Below, piece after piece: positions 1 to 5,972 of a stretch of DNA of 11,460 bases (the stretch's first letter is position 1; every line of letters begins with the position of its first letter). This DNA comes from Clostridia bacterium (GTDB lineage: Bacteria; Bacillota; Clostridia; Christensenellales; UBA1242). The stretch covers positions 1 to 11,460 of the forward strand of contig JAFTJJ010000056.1 in NCBI GenBank assembly GCA_017456465.1. Reading direction: 5' to 3'. Under the pieces are notes generated by a model, which saw nothing but the letters and a program-made list of their open reading frames with translations, was not told the DNA's origin and searched no databases. A program made the position numbers and the translations under genes.

Positions 1-419
1 ATGACTTCCTTCACATCTCCTGAAGAAATTCTTGACAGAAGTTCTTTGATCCTGATGTCATTTGGTCCAACACCATTCATTGGGCTGATTGTTCCATGAA
101 GAACATGATATGCGCCTGAAAAAACATGTGCTTTTTCAATTGCTGAAACATCTTTTGGTTCTTTCACAACGCAAATTGTGTCATAAGTGTGTTTTTCGCA
201 AGCTTCACAAGGGCTCTTTTCTGTGAAGTTTCCACAAACTTCACAAAAACAGATCTTGTCTTTGTAGGCAACCAATGATTCTGCAAATTCAACAGCCTCT
301 TCACGTTTGCCTTTGATGATGTGATAAGCATATCTCTCCGCAGTTTTCTTTCCCACTCCTGGAAGTTTTGAAAACATGTTGATAAGCCTTGCAATTGGTT
401 CAATTTGATTTGTTTCCAT
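1..419 (-). CDS. recR: Recombination mediator protein RecR (partial, C-terminus beyond window)
   Basis: RecR works with RecF and RecO to load RecA on gapped DNA during recombinational repair. The visible 139 residues give the N-terminal helix-hairpin-helix (SKLPGVGKKTAERYA, about residues 17-31), a four-cysteine zinc site (C57, C62, C71, C74) and the start of the Toprim domain, with the diagnostic stretch HVLHGTISPMNGVGP near residues 105-119. Family members are about 200 residues, so roughly 60 are missing past position 1. The start is ATG at 419. No in-frame start codon lies between it and the ybaB stop 20 bp upstream, and a modest GGGG (431-434) is the only Shine-Dalgarno-like element. It is the last visible gene of the seven-gene minus-strand run. 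The dnaX-ybaB-recR association is a long-known conserved arrangement in bacteria. Confidence 0.96.
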   Translation of the reverse strand, partial: METNQIEPIARLINMFSKLPGVGKKTAERYAYHIIKGKREEAVEFAESLVAYKDKICFCEVCGNFTEKSPCEACEKHTYDTICVVKEPKDVSAIEKAHVFSGAYHVLHGTISPMNGVGPNDIRIKELLSRISSGDVKEV

Positions 420-439
420 TCTCGAACATTCCCCAACTC

Positions 440-760
440 TTACATCATGCCGCCAAAAGCGCCAAGTTTTTGAGCCTTAAGATCATCAGCCTTGCCTGAA
501 GCATCATTGACTGCTGCAACAATCAAATCCTCAAGCATTTCAACATCGTCAGGATCAACAACTGCTGGATTGATTTTAACTTCCAAAAGATTCTTCGCTC
601 CTGAAAGTTTAACTGTAACCATTCCACCAGAGGCAGAACCCTCCACCACTGATTCTTCAACTTCTTTTTGTGCACGCATTGCATCTTCTTGCATCTTTTG
701 AGCCTGACGCATCAAAGCCTGCATGTTGTTTCCGCCACCAAATCCACCAAATCCTTTCAT
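440..760 (-). CDS. ybaB: YbaB/EbfC family nucleoid-associated DNA-binding protein
   Basis: A small dimeric DNA-binding protein of the YbaB/EbfC family, 106 residues, the usual length. It has the family pattern: a Gly/Met-rich N-terminus (MKGFGGFGGGNNM), an amphipathic helix rich in Gln, Lys and Glu (about residues 13-38), a central strand region with GSASGGMVTVKLSG (about 41-54), the conserved INPAVVDPDDVEMLEDLI (about 63-80) and a Gly/Met-rich tail. The start ATG at 760 follows an AAAAGGAGAG ribosome binding site. The gene lies 20 bp after the 347-residue unknown and 20 bp before recR. Family members bind DNA as dimers and are implicated in nucleoid structure and gene control; the exact role here is unknown. 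Confidence 0.95.
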   Translation of the reverse strand: MKGFGGFGGGNNMQALMRQAQKMQEDAMRAQKEVEESVVEGSASGGMVTVKLSGAKNLLEVKINPAVVDPDDVEMLEDLIVAAVNDASGKADDLKAQKLGAFGGMM

Positions 761-780
761 TTCTTGTTCTCTCCTTTTTG

Positions 781-1824
781 TTAATTTTGACTTTCAATCG
801 GTTTCACATAAGACGCATAAAGTTCGTCCAAATCATCAAGAAGTGTGTCACCTGTGAAAATTTCTTTTGCATCAATGCCGTGATACAAAATGTAATAAAT
901 GTCTTTATCTTTCCTGTATGCTTCACTATTATAGCGCCTTTTGAGGATTTTTTCAAATCTTTGTGCGCTGATAATTGACAATCTTTGAGGGCTTGCCTTA
1001 TAACCGATCTTCTTGTGTTCAAAGCCTTCGGGTGCAAGCATACAAACCTTTTTGACAAGACCTCCATTTCCACCATTGCGAAGCCTTGCCAAATCTTCTT
1101 CGGGAACAAATCCATCCATGATTTTTTTGTCAAGAATTGCCAAAAGTTCACGGCATTCTGCAAGACTGCTGCTCAAAGCTTTTCTTTCAGGAAATGTTTT
1201 GCAATAATTGCAGTTTTTGTCACAATCCACACACTCACGAATTTCATTATTGCTGAGTGCGTTCTCACGGTTTTTAATCATTCTTCTCACATAATACAAA
1301 TCATCATAAACAAGGTTTTCTGGGTCAATCATGTGCTCAATATCTTTTTTGAATTCAAGCACAAGCATATCAATGAGCTTTTCACATTCATAATACAAAT
1401 GATAACCAATCTGCTTTCTGTCCTCATAAGCATACAAACGCTTATAGCCCGCCACAAAAAGTTCTCTCACATATTTGTCAACATTGTCACGTGCAACAAT
1501 TTGATCAACGCCCTTAATGTCAGATCTTGAATCTTCAATCTCATCTTCAATGATTTCGGCAATTGCTGGAAGTTTGCTCAAAAACAAAAGAGTTTTGCCC
1601 ATGTTTGCATCATCACAACCACACCCAACATATTCAACAATAAATTTTTTAACAACATCTGCATCACGAATAATCTTGTTCATTGCAAACTCGCTTTTTC
1701 GTTTTGATGCATCATACATCGCGACAATGTCGCGGTACATTTGCGAAACAACATTCGAAAACACAAATTCGTCGTCTGCAGAATTCACAATCAAGTGTTC
1801 ATCAATTATTGTTTTGATATCCAT
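781..1824 (-). CDS. Uncharacterised 347-residue protein with a CxxCxxxCxxC cluster, inside the dnaX-ybaB-recR block
   Basis: I do not recognise this protein. It is predicted soluble (no signal peptide or membrane segment), charged and mostly helical. A compact four-cysteine cluster at C198, C201, C205 and C208 (ECVDCDKNCNYC) could bind zinc or an iron-sulfur cluster. A second cysteine pair, C68/C70, sits in VGCGCDD, and C224 and C261 are isolated. A Gly/Asn stretch (RNGGNGGL, about 249-256) separates the helical N-terminal two thirds from a basic C-terminal third. The ATG at 1824 lies 8 bp after the dnaX stop; its ribosome binding site (AAAGGAG) overlaps the last codons of dnaX. Codon use resembles its neighbours. 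The position suggests a role in replication or repair, but that is inference from context only. The reverse-strand open frames across it are shadows. Confidence 0.85.
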   Translation of the reverse strand: MDIKTIIDEHLIVNSADDEFVFSNVVSQMYRDIVAMYDASKRKSEFAMNKIIRDADVVKKFIVEYVGCGCDDANMGKTLLFLSKLPAIAEIIEDEIEDSRSDIKGVDQIVARDNVDKYVRELFVAGYKRLYAYEDRKQIGYHLYYECEKLIDMLVLEFKKDIEHMIDPENLVYDDLYYVRRMIKNRENALSNNEIRECVDCDKNCNYCKTFPERKALSSSLAECRELLAILDKKIMDGFVPEEDLARLRNGGNGGLVKKVCMLAPEGFEHKKIGYKASPQRLSIISAQRFEKILKRRYNSEAYRKDKDIYYILYHGIDAKEIFTGDTLLDDLDELYASYVKPIESQN

Positions 1825-1832
1825 TCAGCACC

Positions 1833-3389
1833 TTACTCCTTTATTTCAAGTTTGTTTCCAAAAATCCCCTTGAGTTTCTCAAGATCTGCAGTTTTTTGTT
1901 TGCTTTCTGCGAGTTCCACCTTGCACTCAAGTCCAATGCCAGCAAAATATTCAATCAAAGTCTTGCCATATTTGTCAGATCCAAGCATGCTTTGTGTTTC
2001 TTTGTCTTCAACAAAAAATATTGCATTCTTGCCCTCAACCTTGAAATCTGCTGAACTTCGGACAATCGCGAGCAAACTCATGTGTTTGCCGTTTCTGAGG
2101 AAATTAATAAGATCCGCAAAAACTTGACTGTTTGTGTCACCAGTTTGAGCTTTTGACTGCAATGGCACTTGCGCCTCAACTCTTGGTTGTTCTTGTGGTC
2201 TTTGAGAAGCAGGAGCAGGCTGAGCTCCAACCGATCCCTGCACTGAAACGGTTTGCACACCATTTTTGAGCATTTTTTCAAGTGCTTCGACACGCTCAGT
2301 GAGTGCCGTGTCTGCAATAATTTTGATAATCACAGTTTCAAGCACAATTCTTGGTTGAACACTATATCTAAGATCAGCTTCAACTCTTGAAAGTTCTTCA
2401 ATTGCTTCAACAATTGATGAGTAATTTTTTTCAACAGCTTGAGCTTTCATGATTTTCATCACATTTTCAGGAACAACCACCATTTCACTCGCCCTGTCAG
2501 AAAGCGTGTACAAAATGAGAAGATCTCTGAAATAAGAAATCATATCACGAGACAACACAAGAGGACTTTTCCCCGCTGACAAAATTGTGTCAAGTTCCAA
2601 AAGTGCACCACCAAGATCCCTGCTCAAAATTTTGTCTGAAATCTGTGTAAGTTTTTCCTTCTCTGTTGTGCCAAGCACATCAATCACACTGTCAAAAGTG
2701 AGGTTGTCTCCTGAATAAGAAATGCACATGTCTGCAATGCTCAAGGTGTCACGAACAGATCCTTCACCAGCTCTTGCAATCAAAGAGAGTGCTTTGTCCT
2801 CAAATGCCACTTTTTCGTTCTTTAGAATTTTTTCCAAAAGGCCAACAAGCTCATCCACTGCAAGCAGTTTGAAATCAAAACGCATACATCTCGACAAGAT
2901 TGTTGCAGGAAGTTTGTGAACTTCAGTTGTTGCCAAAATGAACACAACATGTTTTGGTGGTTCTTCAAGAGTTTTGAGGAGTGCATTGAACGCACTTGTT
3001 GAAAGCATGTGAACCTCGTCAATGATGTAAACCTTAAACTTCCCATTGACTGGTGGATACTTGACTTTTTCTCTCAAGTCCCTGATTTCATCAACTCCGT
3101 TGTTTGAAGCGGCATCAATTTCCAAAATGTCAATGTTATTTGCAGAAAGTGCAGTGCACACATCACACTTTCCGCAGGCATCTCCATCAGTTGGATTCGC
3201 ACAATTGATGGCTCGAGCAAAGATTTTGGCAATTGAGGTTTTTCCAGTTCCTCTGCTTCCAGTGAAAAGATATGCGTGTCCAATTTTGTCTGAATCAATT
3301 TGATTTTTGAGCGTTTGAACAATGTGTTTTTGTCCAATGACTTCACTGAAATTTTGTGGTCTATATTTCCTATAAAGCGCAAGATACAT
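1833..3389 (-). CDS. dnaX: DNA polymerase III subunit gamma/tau (clamp loader ATPase)
   Basis: DnaX is the ATPase core of the clamp loader, which opens the beta sliding clamp and places it on primed DNA. The 518 residues show the canonical start (MYLALYRKYRP), a Walker A motif GSRGTGKT at 44-51, a zinc site (C63, C72, C75, C78), a Walker B with IIDEVH around 122-127, the ATTEVHKLP segment (sensor 1 region) and the SRC motif (LSRCMRFDF) of clamp-loader AAA+ proteins. A Pro/Gln-rich linker (about 385-415) leads to a C-terminal tau-type domain. ATG at 3389 is 4 bp after the sigH stop, with only a weak AAGGA ribosome binding site inside sigH. I saw no obvious A-rich frameshift signal near the end of the ATPase part, so a single full-length product is expected. 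Confidence 0.98.
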   Translation of the reverse strand: MYLALYRKYRPQNFSEVIGQKHIVQTLKNQIDSDKIGHAYLFTGSRGTGKTSIAKIFARAINCANPTDGDACGKCDVCTALSANNIDILEIDAASNNGVDEIRDLREKVKYPPVNGKFKVYIIDEVHMLSTSAFNALLKTLEEPPKHVVFILATTEVHKLPATILSRCMRFDFKLLAVDELVGLLEKILKNEKVAFEDKALSLIARAGEGSVRDTLSIADMCISYSGDNLTFDSVIDVLGTTEKEKLTQISDKILSRDLGGALLELDTILSAGKSPLVLSRDMISYFRDLLILYTLSDRASEMVVVPENVMKIMKAQAVEKNYSSIVEAIEELSRVEADLRYSVQPRIVLETVIIKIIADTALTERVEALEKMLKNGVQTVSVQGSVGAQPAPASQRPQEQPRVEAQVPLQSKAQTGDTNSQVFADLINFLRNGKHMSLLAIVRSSADFKVEGKNAIFFVEDKETQSMLGSDKYGKTLIEYFAGIGLECKVELAESKQKTADLEKLKGIFGNKLEIKE

Positions 3390-3393
3390 GTTT

Positions 3394-3963
3394 CTATTTT
3401 CCTTCTCTTGATTTCTGTTTTATTCTTTCAATGCAATTGTAAATCGACTTTACATCTTTGTCAAGAAGACTCGCAATCTTCTTTTGAGTCAATCCTTCCA
3501 AATAAAGTTCTATTACTTTTTTTTCATAAGCAGAAAGGCCTTTAATCATTGATTGAATTTTTTCATCCAGGGCTTCTCTGTCAATAACGTTTTCAAGTGG
3601 TGCATCTGGACTCTCTAAGTATGCCAATCCTTCGTCCAAAGTGTTGTCATCATTTGAAAAGTCTTCTCTTGAAAAAGACACATAATTGTTAAGCGGAGCA
3701 TTCTTTTTTGCATTTGCACGTTTGAGCGCATCAATAATTTGCCTTTTGATGCAAAGAATTGCAAAAGATTTGAAATTTTCGCTGAAATAATCCCCCTTGG
3801 TCTTGTCAAAAGAGTTATAAGCCTCAAAAAGTCCAATCATTCCTTCTTGAAACAAATCATCTTCAGTGCCACCTGCAAGATAATACTTTCTGCAAACACT
3901 CCTGATCAAACTTGAATATGACTCAATCAATTCCTCGATGATGTCGTCATTACATTTTTCCAA
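3394..3963 (-). CDS. sigH: RNA polymerase sigma factor, SigH (Spo0H) family
   Basis: A sigma-70 family factor of the SigH group, which in Bacillus and clostridia drives transition-phase and early sporulation genes. Region 2 is clear: YYLAGGTEDDLFQEGMIGLF at about 27-46, then KSFAILCIKRQIIDALKRA and PLNNYVS, all matching the SigH pattern. Region 4 (about 143-189) holds a helix-turn-helix (LTQKKIASLLDKDVKSIYN). At 189 residues it is somewhat shorter than the roughly 218 of B. subtilis SigH, mostly at the N-terminus. The start is TTG at 3963: an AAAGGAG inside the end of rlmB sits 9 nt upstream, and the next in-frame ATG (residue 42) would cut region 2. Placement right after rlmB matches Firmicute gene order, but the yacP/rae1 gene that usually lies between them is absent. 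Confidence 0.93.
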   Translation of the reverse strand: MEKCNDDIIEELIESYSSLIRSVCRKYYLAGGTEDDLFQEGMIGLFEAYNSFDKTKGDYFSENFKSFAILCIKRQIIDALKRANAKKNAPLNNYVSFSREDFSNDDNTLDEGLAYLESPDAPLENVIDREALDEKIQSMIKGLSAYEKKVIELYLEGLTQKKIASLLDKDVKSIYNCIERIKQKSREGK

Positions 3964-3965
3964 AA

Positions 3966-4691
3966 TTACTTTCTCCTTTGTCTCACTGCCTCATATGTCA
4001 CAATTCCAGCAGACACGCTTGCATTGAGTGAATTGACTTTGCCAAACATTGGGATTGAAATGATTCCATCACAAGTCTTTCGCGTGAGTGCACTCACTCC
4101 AAAGCCTTCACTTCCAACAACAATTCCAATGTCCCCCTTGAGATTGGTTTTATACATTTCCTCACCATCCATGTCTGCGGCATAAACGAACACTCCTTGG
4201 GCTTTGAGATCATCAATTGTCTTGTTGATGTTTGTTACTTTGATGACATTCACATGTTCACTTGCACCCGCTGACACTCTGACAACCGTTTCATTCACGC
4301 TCACTGCTCTGTTTTTGGGAATAATGATTCCAGTCACACCAGCGCATTCAGCAACACGCATCACAGAACCCAAGTTGTGTGGATCTGACACCCCATCCAA
4401 AATGATGAAGAACAACTCCTCTTCCTTTGCTTTTGCTGCTGCAATCACATCATCAAGCTCTGCATACTTAAACTCTGTCACTGTCGCAATGATTCCTTGG
4501 TGATGAGATGTGATGCTCAATTTGTCCATGGCACGCTTGTCGAGATACTCAATTTTTGCGCCCCTTTCTTTGGCAAACCTTGAAAGAGTTCTCACATCAT
4601 CATCCCTTGTTCCATCAAGAACTGATATCTTTTCAATTGTCTTGTCAGAGTTCAAAAGTTCTCTAACTTGGTTTTTCCCTTCAATCTGCAT
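3966..4691 (-). CDS. rlmB: 23S rRNA (guanosine-2'-O-)-methyltransferase RlmB, TrmH/SpoU family
   Basis: RlmB transfers a methyl group from S-adenosylmethionine to the 2'-O of a conserved guanosine in domain V of 23S rRNA (G2251 in E. coli). The 241-residue product has an N-terminal substrate-binding domain (IEGKNQVRELL near residues 3-13) and a SPOUT knot domain. It shows all three SpoU motifs: DPHNLGSVMRVAECAG (103-118), VVGSEGFGVS (191-200) and IPMFGKVNSLNASVSAGI (213-230). I start it at ATG 4691 rather than the in-frame TTG at 4706, because the GGAG at 4701-4704 is 9 nt before the ATG and overlaps the TTG. This leaves an 11-bp overlap with mrnC, suggesting translational coupling. The stop is 2 bp before the sigH start. 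Other TrmH-family tRNA/rRNA methyltransferases are possible, but length and context favour RlmB. Confidence 0.94.
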   Translation of the reverse strand: MQIEGKNQVRELLNSDKTIEKISVLDGTRDDDVRTLSRFAKERGAKIEYLDKRAMDKLSITSHHQGIIATVTEFKYAELDDVIAAAKAKEEELFFIILDGVSDPHNLGSVMRVAECAGVTGIIIPKNRAVSVNETVVRVSAGASEHVNVIKVTNINKTIDDLKAQGVFVYAADMDGEEMYKTNLKGDIGIVVGSEGFGVSALTRKTCDGIISIPMFGKVNSLNASVSAGIVTYEAVRQRRK

Positions 4692-5076
4692 AAATTTTTT
4701 CTCCAAAACTTAAAATGTAATCAAGTCTTTCTGTCTGACCCGTGAGATACAAAAATCCAAGAACTGCTTCATAAGCTGTCGCATGAATATAATCATTTGC
4801 TGAATAATTTTTTGCTTTTGCCCCCATGTGCGTGTTTCTTGCTCGTTTTGCCAGTGCCAGTTCTTCTTCAGTAAGCTCTTGTTCCACAGCATAATAAATC
4901 TTGCACTGGTTTCCAGCATTAACGATTTTTGAAACTTCCTTTGAAAGTGCGTTTGCTTTGAATTTTTCCAAAATCGCAAGTTTTGTTCTCACATGAAGAG
5001 TGTGAACACTGTCTCCCACCGCTGCCAAAATGAGTGGTTGCAAATTTTTTGCTGTCACTTTATCCAATTTTTCCAT
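4681..5076 (-). CDS. mrnC: Mini-ribonuclease III (MrnC)
   Basis: Mini-III is an RNase III catalytic domain without a double-stranded-RNA-binding domain; it matures the ends of 23S rRNA in Firmicutes. The 131-residue product has the family opening NLQPLILAAVGDSVHTLHVR, with catalytic Asp near D22, and the closing block ARNTHMGAKAKNYSANDYIHATAYEAVLGFLYLTG in two parts around residues 80-112, with the metal-binding Glu near E103. I choose ATG at 5076; a TTG at 5094 is in frame but lies upstream of the -10 hexamer (5083-5088) and would fall outside the transcript. No Shine-Dalgarno sequence precedes ATG 5076 and the -10 ends only 6 nt before it, so the mRNA is probably leaderless. It is the first gene of the minus-strand run and overlaps rlmB by 11 bp. 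Confidence 0.93.
   Translation of the reverse strand: MEKLDKVTAKNLQPLILAAVGDSVHTLHVRTKLAILEKFKANALSKEVSKIVNAGNQCKIYYAVEQELTEEELALAKRARNTHMGAKAKNYSANDYIHATAYEAVLGFLYLTGQTERLDYILSFGEKIYAD
4701..4704 (-). promoter_or_regulatory. Ribosome binding site that fixes the rlmB start
   Basis: GGAG on the minus strand, 9 nt before ATG 4691, inside the 3' end of mrnC. It overlaps the alternative TTG start at 4706, which therefore cannot use it. Confidence 0.75.
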
Positions 5077-5082
5077 GATTTC

Positions 5083-5111
5083 ATTATAACACAAGCTTCG
5101 TCTTATGACAA
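5083..5111 (-). promoter_or_regulatory. SigA-type promoter for the mrnC-to-recR operon, apparently leaderless
   Basis: Read on the minus strand: -35 TTGTCA (5111-5106, five of six consensus bases), a 17-bp spacer, and -10 TATAAT (5088-5083) preceded by the TG of an extended -10 element. Only GAAATC separates the -10 from the mrnC ATG. A start site about 7 nt downstream of the -10 would fall on or next to the A of ATG. Confidence 0.8.
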
Positions 5112-5124
5112 GTACAAAAGCAGA

Positions 5125-5153
5125 TCATAATAACCATTTTTATCTCATAAAAT
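5125..5153 (+). promoter_or_regulatory. Possible SigE-type (mother-cell) promoter upstream of the cwlD-like gene
   Basis: TCATAAT (5125-5131), a 14-nt spacer, then CATAAAAT (5146-5153). As I recall it, the B. subtilis SigE consensus is KMATATT, about 14 nt, CATACAHT, giving 6 of 7 and 7 of 8 matches. No reasonable SigA -35 pairs with the alternative -10 TAAAAT (5148-5153). The region is AT-rich, so chance similarity is possible. Confidence 0.45.
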
Positions 5154-5159
5154 TCAATT

Positions 5160-5882
5160 ATGAAACACTCAAAAAAACACTTGATTGAAACCCTAAGTGC
5201 CCCTCTCATTATTTTTCTGTGCGTAATTTTTGCAACAGTCATCATCTCAAGTTTTGTCCTTGAAAGCGTAACAGCGTCATCAAACACCGACACGCCGAGC
5301 ATTGGTTACACTGTTGTGATTGATGCAGGACACGGAGGACTTGATCCAGGCAGCATTGGCTACAAAACAAAAGTGCGTGAAAGCGATGTGAATCTTGCCA
5401 TTTCAAAAAAACTTGAAACTGAACTCAAAAAAGCAGGCATTTCTGTTGTGATGACAAGAACAACGGAAGAAGGACTTTATGGCTTATCCACGAATAATTA
5501 CAAAAAACGAGACATGGCAAAACGTCGTGAAATCATTGAAAACGCCAGACCAAACATGGTCATCAGTGTTCACATGAACAGTTATGTCAAGCACAATCTC
5601 AGAGGCGCTCAGGCGTTTTATGACAAAAACAGTGAAATCAGCAGAAAACTTGCACTTGCCGTTCAAGACCAATTTGCAAGCAATCTTGAAGAAAGTGACA
5701 AAGGCGTGAGCATTGGAGATTATTTCATGCTCAAATGCACTCAGGCACCATCAATAATTACTGAATGTGGATTCCTTTCAAATGAAGAAGATGAAAAGTT
5801 GTTGCTTTCAGATGCCTATCAAAACAAAATTGTGTCTTGCATTGTTGCAGGAGTGCTTTCGTTTCTTGGAATTGCTGAATAA
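5160..5882 (+). CDS. cwlD: N-acetylmuramoyl-L-alanine amidase, CwlD-like (Amidase_3)
   Basis: A zinc amidase that removes the stem peptide from muramic acid in peptidoglycan. The 240-residue protein has one N-terminal membrane anchor (about 14-34) followed by a single Amidase_3 domain. Zinc ligands are H58 in VIDAGHGG, E74 in RESDVN and H138 in ISVHMNS; the catalytic Glu is E202 in ITECGFLSN. The RGAQAFYDK segment (148-156), the lack of SH3, LysM or repeat wall-binding domains, and a length close to B. subtilis CwlD (about 237) favour CwlD, the enzyme that acts with PdaA to make muramic delta-lactam in spore cortex. A vegetative amidase cannot be excluded. There is no Shine-Dalgarno sequence before ATG 5160. 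It diverges from mrnC across an 83-bp spacer. Confidence 0.87.
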   Translation: MKHSKKHLIETLSAPLIIFLCVIFATVIISSFVLESVTASSNTDTPSIGYTVVIDAGHGGLDPGSIGYKTKVRESDVNLAISKKLETELKKAGISVVMTRTTEEGLYGLSTNNYKKRDMAKRREIIENARPNMVISVHMNSYVKHNLRGAQAFYDKNSEISRKLALAVQDQFASNLEESDKGVSIGDYFMLKCTQAPSIITECGFLSNEEDEKLLLSDAYQNKIVSCIVAGVLSFLGIAE

Positions 5883-5930
5883 AAAATTTAACAACATGCC
5901 ACAAATTTGTAGCACCTTGCCCCAACCGTG

Positions 5931-5939
5931 TGCTATAAT
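5931..5939 (+). promoter_or_regulatory. Extended -10 promoter for the zinc-ribbon membrane protein gene
   Basis: TGCTATAAT, an extended -10 element with a perfect TATAAT (5934-5939). No good -35 lies at 16-18 bp, which extended -10 promoters can tolerate. The spacer after cwlD (5883-5972) has no clear hairpin terminator, so readthrough from cwlD is also possible. Confidence 0.6.
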
Positions 5940-5972
5940 CTGCTTGAAACAAAATTTTGGAGGTAATTATTC

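Noticed and set aside
164..436. A 90-residue open frame at the recR locus
   Set aside because: It is the wrong frame of recR; the frame starting at ATG 419 gives an unmistakable RecR with zinc site and Toprim start.
985..1530. A 181-residue open frame antisense to the 347-residue unknown gene
   Set aside because: No ribosome binding site or promoter is visible, and the composition looks like a reverse-strand shadow. The minus-strand gene fits the operon spacing and ribosome binding sites.
1833..3389. Programmed frameshift in dnaX producing a short gamma form, as in E. coli
   Set aside because: The A-rich stretch near residues 180-184 is not a correctly phased slippery heptamer and lies too early. 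I found no heptamer plus stem-loop at the end of the ATPase region.
5901..5910. Palindrome ACAAATTTGT as a terminator or operator after cwlD
   Set aside because: It is a 10-bp AT-rich palindrome with no loop and no T-run; it may be chance.
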